From Robiginitomaculum sp. (GTDB lineage Bacteria > Pseudomonadota > Alphaproteobacteria > Caulobacterales > Maricaulaceae), in the NCBI GenBank assembly GCA_021776615.1, contig JAJFFO010000006.1, positions 20,362 through 84,361 of the forward strand: a DNA stretch of 64,000 nucleotides, in the 5' to 3' direction. This document shows, in pieces, positions 1 through 8,511 of this stretch. Position 1 is the first letter of the stretch. Each line of letters begins with the position of its first letter. The position numbers and the translations under genes are program-made. The notes beneath the pieces were generated by a model that was given only the letters and a program-made list of their open reading frames with translations, was not told the DNA's origin and searched no databases.

Positions 1-660
1 ACGCTAACCATTCGGGTGCTTGGCCGGGATTTGGACGCAAAAATTGCCAATACACGCACCGTTGATTGGGGCGGGTTTGGTGCCAATTTTGCCGTGGTGT
101 TTGCCCCCGGCGCGCTGGAGGCGGCCCGCCCGTCGCACATCGCCATTGCCCGCGTTGATAAGGCACAAGAAGAAATATTGGCCCGCGTGGTCGGTGCGAA
201 TTTTCCGACCATTTCCATATTGCGCATACGCGAAGCTTTGGAAGCGGTGACTGAACTTTTCGCCGACGTATCGTTGGCCATAAGCGCGATAGCCTCTTTG
301 GTGGCGCTGTCGGGTGCGCTGGTTTTATTGGGAGCGTTGGCTGCAGCAGCGCAAAGACGCCAGACCGAATTGGCGCTTCTCAAAACCCTTGGGGTAACCC
401 GCCTCGGTGCGCTGGCAATGATGGCGGCCGAGTTTGCCTTGGCCGCCTTTGGGGCCGCATTTTTGGCGTTGGTGTTGGCGGGGCTGGCGGCCTATCCCAT
501 CGTTGTTAATCAGTTTGAAGCCAGTTGGGCGCCGGACTGGGTGGCGGCGTTTTCGATTATCGCCATTGCCGCGGGCATGGCCGGTATTGGCGGTTGGTTG
601 GCCGGGCGTGCTGCGTTAAGTGCGCCGCCGGCACGAGCCTTGCGCGAAAGTCAGGTTTGA
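1..660 (+). CDS. ABC transporter permease, FtsX-like C-terminal part (5' partial)
   Basis: The reading frame is open to the left edge, so only the last 219 residues are visible. They contain a soluble stretch (about residues 1-80) followed by three hydrophobic segments. The segment after the first membrane span carries the polar run AAQRRQTELALLKTLG, which is typical of FtsX/MacB permeases (R-x-x-E-x-x-x-x-K-x-L-G). The VDW and FAPGALE motifs of the soluble part match YbbP-type permeases, which pair with YbbA ATPases in putative export of hydrophobic or lipid-linked substrates from the inner membrane. The partner ATPase would lie upstream, outside the window. Family call is firm; the substrate is unknown. 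Confidence 0.8.
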   Translation, partial: TLTIRVLGRDLDAKIANTRTVDWGGFGANFAVVFAPGALEAARPSHIAIARVDKAQEEILARVVGANFPTISILRIREALEAVTELFADVSLAISAIASLVALSGALVLLGALAAAAQRRQTELALLKTLGVTRLGALAMMAAEFALAAFGAAFLALVLAGLAAYPIVVNQFEASWAPDWVAAFSIIAIAAGMAGIGGWLAGRAALSAPPARALRESQV

Positions 661-734
661 GGCCTTGAAAACCAATGCAAAAACGCTGATATTAAACACT
701 AAGCCGTAAAAACGGCATAATGGAGATGAGATCA

Positions 735-1451
735 ATGAACGACTTTAATCGCGCCATGGCCGGATCGAAGACACTGGACACGAGCGTGGACGCCGGTCTT
801 CGCAGCTTCATGCTGGGCATTTACAATAATATGTCCATTGGCTTGGCGATTACCGGGCTGGTGGCTTTCTTTGCGTCACAAAGCCAGCCGCTAATGCAGC
901 TTATCTTTAGCACGCCTTTGCGCTGGGTGGTGATGTTGGCCCCCCTCGGCTTTGTGTTTTATCTATCGATGAAAGTGATGAAGCTAAGCCCGGCCGCAGC
1001 TCGCGGATGGTTTTTCGCCTTTGCCGCGGTGATGGGGCTTTCCATCTCTTACATCTTCCTTATCTATACCGGCGGATCTATCGCTTCGACGTTTTTTGCC
1101 ACGGCGGCAGCCTTTGGCGGCCTTAGTCTTTGGGGTTATACCACCAAGAAAAACCTCACCGGCATGGGCAGCTTTATGATGATGGGGCTGATCGGCCTGA
1201 TTGTCGCTATGGTCATTAATATGTTCTTGCAATCCGCAGCACTGGATTTTGCGGTTTCGGCTATTGGTGTGTTGATCTTTGCCGGGCTTACCGCCTGGGA
1301 TACCCAGCGCCTGAAACATTCCTATTATGACTTGGGCGGCAATGCTGAAATGGCTGGCCGGGTTTCGATCATGGGCGCGCTTAGCCTGTATTTGAACTTC
1401 CTCAATATGTTCCTCTTTTTGCTGCGCTTTATGGGCGTCGCCCGCGATTAA
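735..1451 (+). CDS. Bax inhibitor-1/YccA family inner membrane protein
   Basis: 238 residues with about seven hydrophobic segments, the layout of the BI-1/YccA (UPF0005) family. The C-terminal TAWDTQRLKH motif is the conserved acidic motif of this family. An in-frame ATG lies at 720, but the GGAGATGAG at 722-730 sits just before ATG 735, so 735 is preferred. Family members are multipass proteins; E. coli YccA modulates FtsH proteolysis and other members act as Ca2+/H+ leak channels. The exact role here is not known. The gene is followed directly by a clear Rho-independent terminator and appears monocistronic. Confidence 0.92.
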   Translation: MNDFNRAMAGSKTLDTSVDAGLRSFMLGIYNNMSIGLAITGLVAFFASQSQPLMQLIFSTPLRWVVMLAPLGFVFYLSMKVMKLSPAAARGWFFAFAAVMGLSISYIFLIYTGGSIASTFFATAAAFGGLSLWGYTTKKNLTGMGSFMMMGLIGLIVAMVINMFLQSAALDFAVSAIGVLIFAGLTAWDTQRLKHSYYDLGGNAEMAGRVSIMGALSLYLNFLNMFLFLLRFMGVARD

Positions 1452-1478
1452 CCGGCATTAGGTTGAAACGAAAATGGC

Positions 1479-1507
1479 AAAACCCCGGTCTTCGTGCCGG
1501 GGTTTTT
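1479..1507 (+). terminator. Rho-independent terminator after the BI-1 family gene
   Basis: AAAACCCCGG (1479-1488) pairs perfectly with CCGGGGTTTT (1497-1506) around an 8-nt loop, and the stem runs into a T tract. It lies 28 nt after the stop codon of the upstream gene. Confidence 0.9.
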
Positions 1508-1568
1508 CATATGCTCGACAAAAACGAAATTGGTGACAGACATCAATTTGGTGTGCTAACAGGCGCAG

Positions 1569-1787
1569 ATGAATAAATTTGGTAATAGTTTTTCCGGCTT
1601 GGCCGAATTGTCTTATGGCGATGGTGAGTTTCTCATCCTCAAGCCAGGGGCCTTTGTGAAGTGTGCCGAAACCGGCAAACAAATTCCGATTGATGAATTG
1701 CGCTATTGGAGTGTCGAACTGCAAGAGGCCTATATCACCAATCATGCGGCGGTGGTGCGCTGGCGCACCGTGCAAGGAAAACAATAA
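1569..1787 (+). CDS. DUF2093 domain protein
   Basis: A 72-residue protein matching the small DUF2093 family, with the hallmarks LKPGAFVKC, TGKQIPIDELRYWSVELQEAY and a final RW. The family is confined to alphaproteobacteria, where I recall it commonly next to lpxK; here lpxK lies 1.8 kb away on the other strand. The stop overlaps the start of the M23 peptidase by one base (TAATG), so the two are probably translationally coupled. Its function is unknown; the single Cys and compact size allow a metal- or nucleic-acid-binding role, but nothing in the sequence proves it. Confidence 0.85.
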   Translation: MNKFGNSFSGLAELSYGDGEFLILKPGAFVKCAETGKQIPIDELRYWSVELQEAYITNHAAVVRWRTVQGKQ

Positions 1788-2620
1788 TGCTGATCGGCGC
1801 GGTTCTGGCCCTTGCGGGATTTGTTGGTGGTGCCCCGGCACATTTGCACTGCAAAGGCAGTTTCGAACAAGGTGCATTACTGGCTTGCCGCACCGCGCCG
1901 GGCACCAGATTATCGCTAAAAGACGGCGGTGAATTTTCGCAAGACGTGATTGCCGATGAGCAAGGTTTGGCGGTATTGGGGTTTTCGCGCGATGCGGCGG
2001 CGGAGCAAACCCTCACCGTGTGTAATGCGCAAAAAGCCTGCAAAGACCATGTTCTGGTACTGGCACCGCATGATTACAACATAGAGCGCATTGACGGCCT
2101 GCCGCCGGGTAAGGTCTCGAGCTTTACTCCTGCGCAATTGGACCATATCGGCAAAAGTAGTATTAAAAAGAAGGCCGCTTTCGCCGCCAAAATTAGCGCT
2201 AATGGCGTTGCCGCCGGATTTGCCGCGCCAGTGCAGGGCGCGCGCATTAGCGGGCTTTATGGTTCGCAACGGGTGCTGAATGGCGAGCCAAAACGGCCAC
2301 ATATGGGCATGGATTTTGCCGTGCCTGAAGGCACGTCCATTGGCGCGCCCAGTGCTGGCATAGTGACGCTCGCCGACCCGGATTTATATTTTGAAGGCGG
2401 CACCGTGTTTCTTGATCATGGTCAGGGGCTGGTTAGCGTATTTATGCATATGAGCGCCGTGGATGTGAAAGCCGGGCAGCATGTGGAAAAAGGTGAAGTG
2501 CTGGGCAAGGTCGGGGCAACGGGCCGGGCAACGGGACCGCATTTGCATTGGTCGTTAAAATGGCAAAACCGCTATTATGTTAATCCGCAAGCGGCGTTGG
2601 AACTGGAATTACCCAATTAA
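1787..2620 (+). CDS. M23 family peptidase, secreted
   Basis: 277 residues with an N-terminal hydrophobic signal sequence (MLIGAVLALAGFVGGAPA) and a C-terminal LytM/M23 domain. The zinc ligands are visible: H172 and D176 in HMGMDF, and H254 in HLHW (H252 and H254). Family members cleave peptide cross-links in peptidoglycan in the periplasm or act as activators of amidases. With the full H-x(3)-D and HxH set this copy is likely catalytically active. The start at 1787 was chosen over an in-frame ATG at 1706 because it yields a proper signal peptide and a TAATG junction with the DUF2093 gene. The region before the catalytic domain (about residues 20-140) is not recognised. Confidence 0.9.
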   Translation: MLIGAVLALAGFVGGAPAHLHCKGSFEQGALLACRTAPGTRLSLKDGGEFSQDVIADEQGLAVLGFSRDAAAEQTLTVCNAQKACKDHVLVLAPHDYNIERIDGLPPGKVSSFTPAQLDHIGKSSIKKKAAFAAKISANGVAAGFAAPVQGARISGLYGSQRVLNGEPKRPHMGMDFAVPEGTSIGAPSAGIVTLADPDLYFEGGTVFLDHGQGLVSVFMHMSAVDVKAGQHVEKGEVLGKVGATGRATGPHLHWSLKWQNRYYVNPQAALELELPN

Positions 2621-2628
2621 GCCATGAG

Positions 2629-3549
2629 CTAAGGTTTGGCTTTGCGATAGATCTCTTTCGGCCAACGCCGGTGCACCCAAAACCAATCTTGCGGATTGGC
2701 ACGGATTTGTGCTTCCAAAAATTGATTAATCTTGGTCACGGTCTTGGCAATGGCCAAGGTTTTGTTTTTATCGCGTGATGGCTTTATCGGCGAGTGGAAG
2801 GTCACTTCAAAACGCGCACCGGGCAAGCGCTTGACCGATACCGGCAAAAGCGGCGCGTCAAAGCGAATGGCCAGCCGGGCCGGGCCGGGAGCGGTTTTAA
2901 GGCTATGGCCGAAAAATGGCGCGTCTATGCCGCGGTTAAATTTCTGGTCGTTCAAAAACGTCACCGTCTGCCCGGCTTTCATGGCCGATAACATTTCGCG
3001 GGCGCCGTCTTCGCCCTTGGCACTAAGCGCGGGAATGCCATAGCCACGGCGGATGGCGTTAATGCGCTTATCGATATGCGGGTTATTGGCATGGCGATAG
3101 GACACCCGGGCATTAATCCCGCTTTGGCAAATTGCCGCGGCCATCACTTCCCAATTAGCAAAATGACCGGTGACAATAACCGCAGGTTTAGCGGACCCCG
3201 TGATCGCGTTGAGATGCTCAAGACCGCTTACCTTTACCCGCCCGTCTTGGTCATAAGGGCGCAATTCGCGTAAGTGCGGAAATTCCGCGCCCAGCCGCCC
3301 CAAATTATCCCAGGCGGCCATGGCCAAAGCGCGTGCGCCCGCATCGTCCAGTTCGGGAAATACCAGTTTGGCATTAATGAGAGCGGTTTGATGCGCCGGT
3401 AATAAAGGCCCCAACAGGCGCATCATTTTGCCGCCCAGCGCCGATGCCCGTTCAATCGGCAGCGCCGCAAACAAGGCCATAATGGCATCCCATGCCAAAG
3501 CCTCAATCCGCCAGCCGAGCCGAAGTAAAATTGATTTTTTCTTCTCCAT
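2629..3549 (-). CDS. LpxL/HtrB-type lipid A acyltransferase
   Basis: 306 residues of the LpxL/LpxM (HtrB/MsbB) acyltransferase family. The catalytic H-x4-E/D motif is present in TGHFANWE, followed by LNDQKFNRGIDAPFFG and the typical WFWVHRRWP near the C-terminus. It adds a secondary fatty acyl chain to Kdo-lipid A at the inner membrane. It is the last gene of the DUF374-waaA-lpxK-acyltransferase operon. A GTG at 3561 overlaps the lpxK stop, but ATG 3549 has GAGGA just upstream and is preferred. Whether it acts as LpxL or as a variant using another chain cannot be read from the sequence. Confidence 0.9.
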   Translation of the reverse strand: MEKKKSILLRLGWRIEALAWDAIMALFAALPIERASALGGKMMRLLGPLLPAHQTALINAKLVFPELDDAGARALAMAAWDNLGRLGAEFPHLRELRPYDQDGRVKVSGLEHLNAITGSAKPAVIVTGHFANWEVMAAAICQSGINARVSYRHANNPHIDKRINAIRRGYGIPALSAKGEDGAREMLSAMKAGQTVTFLNDQKFNRGIDAPFFGHSLKTAPGPARLAIRFDAPLLPVSVKRLPGARFEVTFHSPIKPSRDKNKTLAIAKTVTKINQFLEAQIRANPQDWFWVHRRWPKEIYRKAKP

Positions 3550-3557
3550 GCCCATCC

Positions 3558-4544
3558 TCACGCCAGATCATTTTTTCTAAAGGGCGGTTTTTCCAGCACC
3601 GGTGCCAGCAATTGCATAACCGCTTTCCTGTCGGCAAACCGCGCTTCCACCGGCCAGCCGATTATCCCCTCGCGCCATGCTTCGGGCAGGCGCACCAAAT
3701 CCTTTTGCGTGGTGATCAATTGTGCATTCTCACCCTGCGCCCATGTCCGTAAATCGGCAATTTCACTGGCACTATAGACGTGGTGATCATTGAAGGAAAT
3801 TTCCTGAACAAGCGCGGCATTTGTGGCCCGCAGTGCCGCAAAAAACTTCTCTGGTTGGCCAATGCCGGCAAAGGCAATCAATGGCCCTTCGGGCGGCGGT
3901 GTCGGGTTGTGCATAAGCGCTGACAGGGTCGGTATTTGCAGGTCTTTGGGCGCGGCCATATCGCCAAAGACAATGACGGCGTCGGCGCGGCGCAGGGCAT
4001 GTTTTAGCGGCTCGCGCAACGGCCCGGCGGGAAACACTTTGCCATTGCCCGTATTGCCATGCACCAGAAAGCAAAAATCCTTGTGCAGATGCGGGTTTTG
4101 AAATCCGTCATCCATGATGATGACATTGACGTCCAAGGCTGCCAGCGCCGCCGCCCCGGCCCTGCGGTCGCGCGCGACCATGGTTGGCGCAAACCGGGCC
4201 AGCAATAATGCTTCATCGCCGACGTCACGCGCCGTGTGTACTGCCAGATCTACCGCCACCGGACCGCGCATTTTGCCGCCATAGCCGCGGGTTAAAAACG
4301 ACGGACGGTAGCCGCTATCGTTCAACACGCTGGCCAAGGCTATGCACAACGGCGTTTTGCCAGTGCCGCCCATGCTGACATTGCCAACGCATAATACTGG
4401 CATTTCAGCGCGCATGGGCTTGGTGGCGCGGTGTCGCCAACGGCCAGCAGCGCTCACTACCCAGGAAAGCGGGGTTAGCAATGCACGAGCTAAGGGGGCG
4501 CTGGCGGGACCGTAATTATGGTGCCAAAATTCAGGTGGACGCAT
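3558..4544 (-). CDS. lpxK: tetraacyldisaccharide 4'-kinase
   Basis: 328 residues. It phosphorylates the 4' position of the lipid A disaccharide using ATP at the inner membrane. An N-terminal hydrophobic segment (about 10-30) is followed by the P-loop SMGGTGKTP, then the RGYGG motif and MDDGFQNPHLHKD, all conserved in LpxK. ATG 4544 is chosen because the AGGGGGG just upstream is a strong ribosome binding site and PEFWHHNYG matches the family N-terminus; the upstream in-frame TTG at 4559 is unlikely. It overlaps waaA by 14 nt and abuts the acyltransferase gene, making a lipid A operon. Confidence 0.95.
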   Translation of the reverse strand: MRPPEFWHHNYGPASAPLARALLTPLSWVVSAAGRWRHRATKPMRAEMPVLCVGNVSMGGTGKTPLCIALASVLNDSGYRPSFLTRGYGGKMRGPVAVDLAVHTARDVGDEALLLARFAPTMVARDRRAGAAALAALDVNVIIMDDGFQNPHLHKDFCFLVHGNTGNGKVFPAGPLREPLKHALRRADAVIVFGDMAAPKDLQIPTLSALMHNPTPPPEGPLIAFAGIGQPEKFFAALRATNAALVQEISFNDHHVYSASEIADLRTWAQGENAQLITTQKDLVRLPEAWREGIIGWPVEARFADRKAVMQLLAPVLEKPPFRKNDLA

Positions 4545-5838
4545 TATCCCCCCTCTCAAGCAGCGGCAATATGCCCACCAGTGTGGTTTTCATTGGTGCG
4601 TCGGCTTGGGCTTGCACGATTTTAAAGGCGGCGTTGGTCATGGCTTGTGCACCGGCAGGGTTTTTCCACAAGCGCGTAACGTCATCGGAAATTTCATCAG
4701 CATTGCTGGCTAATTTTGCGCCACCCTTGGCCATAAGGGCCGTATACAGCGCCGCAAAGCTGGCATGGTGCGGCCCGGTTAGGATAGGGGTTCGCAATTT
4801 GGCGGCCTCTATGGGGTTATGCCCGGCAAAGTCGGGCGATAAGGAACCGCCGATAAATACCGGGCCGCCAAGGCGCAGCCATAGCCCCATTTCGCCAATG
4901 CTGTCGCCAATATAAACTTGGGTGTTTGGGCTAAGGGGGCCAGCGCTATGCAAAACGCCAATAAGGCCGTGCGCAGCACACAAAGCGGCAATGTTGGCGG
5001 CGCGTTCTGGGTGGCGTGGCACCAGAATCATCAGGGCGTCTTTTTGTTGTGCGCAAATGCTGGCGTGGGCGGCAAGCATAATGTCGTCCTCGCCCTTATG
5101 GGTGGAAACCGCCAGCCAAACCGGCCGGTTGGTGATGGTGGATTTCAGGCGCGTCAGCACCGCCGCATCGGCCTGCGGCGCGGGCGCACCAAGTTTTAAA
5201 TTGCCAGCGCGAATGATCTTTTGTGCAGCCATGGATTGCAGGCCATTTGCCGTGGCGGCATCTGCTGCGCCAATCCATGAAAATGCGGATAATAAACGCG
5301 CGGCGGCCATTGGTGCGCGCTGCCATTGGCGCAAGGAGCGTGCATTCATGCGGGCATTGACCAAGGCCAATTTGGTACCGTTTTTGTGCGCGCGTAGAAT
5401 CAAATTTGGCCAAATTTCCGATTCAATAAACACGCCCAATTCCGGACGCCAATGGTCGATAAACCGGCGCGCATATTGCGGACAATCGAGGGGGATATAG
5501 TGATGGCGCGCATAGGTGCTTTTCCCGCTAAGGCGCTTGGTAATCAAGGCGGCGGACGTGACGGTGCCGCTGGTCAGCAAAAATTGCGTATCTGGATGTG
5601 TTTCGTGCAAAGTCTGCATCAGGCCAAGCGCAATCTCTGCCTCGCCGACACTGGCCCCGTGTAACCACACCAATTTGCCATCGGGGCGCACAAGGTCGGT
5701 TAGCCCCAAGCGTTGGTCCAAGCCCGCCGCGTCTTCTTTGCCTTTTTTGGCGCGTGCTTTCAGCCAAAGTTTTGCCAATGGCGACAGCGCCCCGGTCAGC
5801 AGGCGATAGGCGGTAAGACTAAGCGGCAAAAAATTCAT
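4531..5838 (-). CDS. waaA: 3-deoxy-D-manno-octulosonic acid (Kdo) transferase
   Basis: 435 residues of a GT30 (GT-B fold) enzyme that transfers Kdo from CMP-Kdo to lipid IVA. Visible family motifs are WLHGASVGEAE near residue 60, SGTVTSA, FIESEIWPN (about 115-125), AVSTHKGED, VPRHPERA and GGSLSPDFAGHNPIEAA in the C-terminal half. An N-terminal membrane anchor is present. The start at 5838 forms an ATGA overlap with the preceding DUF374 gene. One or two Kdo residues may be added; the sequence alone does not decide this. Confidence 0.96.
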   Translation of the reverse strand: MNFLPLSLTAYRLLTGALSPLAKLWLKARAKKGKEDAAGLDQRLGLTDLVRPDGKLVWLHGASVGEAEIALGLMQTLHETHPDTQFLLTSGTVTSAALITKRLSGKSTYARHHYIPLDCPQYARRFIDHWRPELGVFIESEIWPNLILRAHKNGTKLALVNARMNARSLRQWQRAPMAAARLLSAFSWIGAADAATANGLQSMAAQKIIRAGNLKLGAPAPQADAAVLTRLKSTITNRPVWLAVSTHKGEDDIMLAAHASICAQQKDALMILVPRHPERAANIAALCAAHGLIGVLHSAGPLSPNTQVYIGDSIGEMGLWLRLGGPVFIGGSLSPDFAGHNPIEAAKLRTPILTGPHHASFAALYTALMAKGGAKLASNADEISDDVTRLWKNPAGAQAMTNAAFKIVQAQADAPMKTTLVGILPLLERGDNAST

Positions 5839-6548
5839 GACGCAGTTTCGCTCGCATGGTGTCCGCACGCAATATCCGCTTCCTCGGTGCCGCCCCGCAA
5901 TAAGCTCTCCAGCATTGCCCGCTTTTCTTCCAGCACTGCCGCGTCGGCGTCAGCGGGTACAATGATCGGGCCTTTCCAGACGATCACTCCACGTCCGAAA
6001 GGCAAAGGCAGCAAAAACCTATCCCAGGTGCCAAATACTTTGCGCCATCTTGTTGACCAGGAAAGGCATAATATTGGCGCGCCGGTAAGCTTGGCCAGCC
6101 GAATGGCGCCCTCGCTGGCGTGCATTGCCGGGCCGCGTGGGCCATCGGGCGTGATCGCCATGCAGCCGCCATTTTTGACATGCTGCGCCATCTGTCGAAA
6201 CGCCGCACTGCCGCCTTTATCCTTGGTTTTTTTCAAATTTTTGCCAGAGCCCCGCACTACTTGCGCCCCCAGGCGCGCGGTCGCTCGGGCAATAAAAGCC
6301 CCATCCGGCGAATTGGAGATTAAAAATGCTGGCGGCTGTTTATCCATGGGCCAGCTGGCAATGCTCATCAAAACTCGGCCATGCCACATGGCCCCGATAA
6401 CGCCTTTACCGCCTTGCCATATTGGCTCGGCATTATCGGCCCCGCGCACGTCCCACCGTGTGGTGGCTTTGACCAAACGCACATAGCCAACCAGCAGCGC
6501 CGCCAGCATGGATTGTAAAAATGGGGACCGGAACCAGTGTTTTAGCAT
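5835..6548 (-). CDS. DUF374 lysophospholipid acyltransferase family protein
   Basis: 237 residues, first gene of the minus-strand lipid A operon. It has an N-terminal hydrophobic segment, then WHGRVLMSI, SNSPDGAFIARATARLGAQV, RGSG and ITPDGPRGP, which together define the DUF374 branch of the PlsC-like acyltransferases. The H-x4-D motif of PlsC is replaced by the HGR variant, as is usual for DUF374. A role in acylating a lipid A or lipoprotein intermediate is inferred from its invariable position before waaA in alphaproteobacteria, not shown. The start at 6548 follows a GGGCGAG ribosome site; the in-frame upstream extension to 6650 lacks support. Confidence 0.88.
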   Translation of the reverse strand: MLKHWFRSPFLQSMLAALLVGYVRLVKATTRWDVRGADNAEPIWQGGKGVIGAMWHGRVLMSIASWPMDKQPPAFLISNSPDGAFIARATARLGAQVVRGSGKNLKKTKDKGGSAAFRQMAQHVKNGGCMAITPDGPRGPAMHASEGAIRLAKLTGAPILCLSWSTRWRKVFGTWDRFLLPLPFGRGVIVWKGPIIVPADADAAVLEEKRAMLESLLRGGTEEADIACGHHASETAS

Positions 6549-6628
6549 CTCGCCCAATTGGTTAGCATGGAAAAAAGCGCGTGCGCAGGTTATGACACAT
6601 TTTACTATTGATAGAAGACGGAACTTCC

Positions 6629-7288
6629 ATGGGTTTTGATTTAAGCACACCGGATGGCCGCCGCCGGGCGCAAAGTGACTTGCAATGGCGTGACCATGGG
6701 TTTTTGCGCGTGTGGTTTCAAAACGCCCATTGGATTAGTGATGAGATGGTGCGCAGCAACCAACCTTCGCCAACGCAGATCGCGCAATGGGCAGGGCAGG
6801 GCATCAAAACCATCATTAATTTGCGCGGCGGTACCGATAGCGGTTTTCATGCGCTGGAACGCGAAGCCTGTGCCAAACATGGTATTGCCTTGGTGAATTT
6901 CACGGTGAAGTCGCGCGATGTGCATCCAAGCGAAGTAATCTTTGCAGCGCGGGATTTGTTCGAAACCATCACTTATCCGGCGCTTATGCATTGCAAATCC
7001 GGTGCTGACCGGGCCGGATTTATGGCGGCGCTGTACCGGCATTTTCGAAAGAATGAACGCATTGAAGTGGCCATGCAGCAATTGTCGTTAAAATATCTGC
7101 ATGTGCGCCAAGGCAAAACCGGCATGCTGGATTTTTTCTTTGAACGCTATCTGGAATACGCCAACACCACGCCGATAAGTTTCGCCGATTGGGTGCGCGA
7201 TGTGTATGACCCGGCCAGCGTGAAAACCGCTTTTATGCAATCCTGGTGGGGAAACACACTGGTCGATAAAGTTCTACGCCGGGAGTGA
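6629..7288 (+). CDS. protein tyrosine phosphatase-like protein
   Basis: 219 residues. The cysteine phosphatase signature HC-x5-R is intact as HCKSGADR (H121, C122, R128), with an upstream INLRGG motif (about 60-66) as in the DSP-like phosphatases fused to NAD kinases or found alone in bacteria. The C-terminal third (DFFFERYLEYANTTPISFADWV) is alpha-helical and specific to this bacterial subgroup. It is transcribed divergently from the lipid A operon with an 80-bp gap, so a link with LPS phosphorylation is conceivable but only inferred. ATG 6629 is preferred over the TTG at 6608. Confidence 0.82.
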   Translation: MGFDLSTPDGRRRAQSDLQWRDHGFLRVWFQNAHWISDEMVRSNQPSPTQIAQWAGQGIKTIINLRGGTDSGFHALEREACAKHGIALVNFTVKSRDVHPSEVIFAARDLFETITYPALMHCKSGADRAGFMAALYRHFRKNERIEVAMQQLSLKYLHVRQGKTGMLDFFFERYLEYANTTPISFADWVRDVYDPASVKTAFMQSWWGNTLVDKVLRRE

Positions 7289-7423
7289 GGTTGGCGGTAT
7301 CTGGCGGGTAATTTCTATGTCTCACCTATGCCTCACTTATGTTTCTGTGCATTTTCCACCCTGCACCATGAATACGCGATCCGCGCCTGCGATTGCTGCG
7401 GGCCGATGATTTGGCGAAAACCC

Positions 7424-8431
7424 CTAACCCCACAAAGCCGGTATTGGTGGCATAAGGCGCGATCCTTCATAGTTTAGGCCCGGTTCGCGGTCGCATCCGA
7501 GCAATAATGGTCCATCCAAATCCACATAATCGGCCATGCTGCCGAGCATGAGCGATGGTGCCATGCCTAATGAGGTGCCGACCATGCAACCCAACATGAC
7601 CATTAGGCCGCGCGCTTTGGCGGCTTGGGTCAGTTTTATGGCTTCGGTTAGGCCGCCGGTTTTATCAAGCTTGATGTTCACCGCGCCATAACGCTGGGCC
7701 AATAGTGGTAAATCCGCCGCTGTATGCAGGCTTTCATCGGCGCATAAGGGAATGGGCGAAGCGAAGTCGCATAAAGCGGCATCAGCATTAGCGGGTAATG
7801 GTTGTTCGATCAGCGCGATATTAAACGCTTCTAGCTCGGGCAAAAGCGCCTGCAATTGCGCCATGTTTAGCCCCTCATTGGCATCCAATATCAACGCCGC
7901 GTCCGGGCGTGCGGTGCTGATGGCGCTCAGGCGTGCGCGGTCCTGGCCATCGCCGGCCAGTTTCAGTTTTAACAGAGAGAATTGCCGGGCGTTTTTTGCT
8001 TTTTGTGCCATCTCGTCGGGGTTGCCAATGGAGATGGTAAAGGCGGTATGGACAGGTTTTGGCTGGGGCAATTCGGCCAATTGCCACACGCGCTTACCGG
8101 CTTGTTTGGCTTCCAAATCCCACAAGGCGCAATCCAGCGCATTGCGCGCCGCGCCGGCGGGCATGGCGTCTTGCAAATCATCGCGCGAAAGCCCGTTTCG
8201 AACATCCGTGGCTATGGCTTCAATCTGCGCGGTTACGCTTTGCAAGCTTTCGCCATAACGGCCATAGGGAACACATTCGCCGCGCCCGGTTGCCACACCA
8301 ATCGCGCTCTCTTCCTGCAGACAAACCATGAGCGTTTGCGCCTGGGTTTTGGCTCCGCGGGCAATGCGAAAACCGCCAGTTATTGGCCAGTTTTCTTGAA
8401 TGGTTTCGAGTTTTCGTCGCAAAACTTCCAC
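7424..8431 (-). CDS. dipeptide epimerase (L-Ala-D/L-Glu epimerase type), enolase superfamily
   Basis: 335 residues with the complete catalytic set of the muconate-lactonizing subgroup: KLK (LLKLKLAGDG, about residue 150), metal ligands in LDANEG, IEQPL and ADESLH, and the distal lysine in NIKLDKTGG. The KxK/KxD lysine pair and the terminal GCMVGTS are those of Ala-Glu epimerases, which interconvert peptide-derived L-Ala-D-Glu and L-Ala-L-Glu during murein recycling. In alphaproteobacteria related proteins have been described as N-acetyl-D-glutamate racemase (DgcA), so the precise substrate is open. Transcribed alone and divergently from the Mla operon. Confidence 0.85.
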   Translation of the reverse strand: MEVLRRKLETIQENWPITGGFRIARGAKTQAQTLMVCLQEESAIGVATGRGECVPYGRYGESLQSVTAQIEAIATDVRNGLSRDDLQDAMPAGAARNALDCALWDLEAKQAGKRVWQLAELPQPKPVHTAFTISIGNPDEMAQKAKNARQFSLLKLKLAGDGQDRARLSAISTARPDAALILDANEGLNMAQLQALLPELEAFNIALIEQPLPANADAALCDFASPIPLCADESLHTAADLPLLAQRYGAVNIKLDKTGGLTEAIKLTQAAKARGLMVMLGCMVGTSLGMAPSLMLGSMADYVDLDGPLLLGCDREPGLNYEGSRLMPPIPALWG

Positions 8432-8511
8432 CTATACCTTATTCATTTTCTGCCTTACGCTTGAGCCAAACCGTCTGGGTCGGTTGCTTCTAGTTTAAGG
8501 GTAGGAACCTC

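Noticed and set aside
703..716. GCCGT-AAAA-ACGGC hairpin before the BI-1 gene
   Set aside because: Only 5 bp, no T tract, and too short to count as a terminator for the FtsX-type gene.
5713..6486. 257-residue plus-strand frame opposite waaA and the DUF374 gene
   Set aside because: Spans two well-supported genes on the other strand and has no domain.
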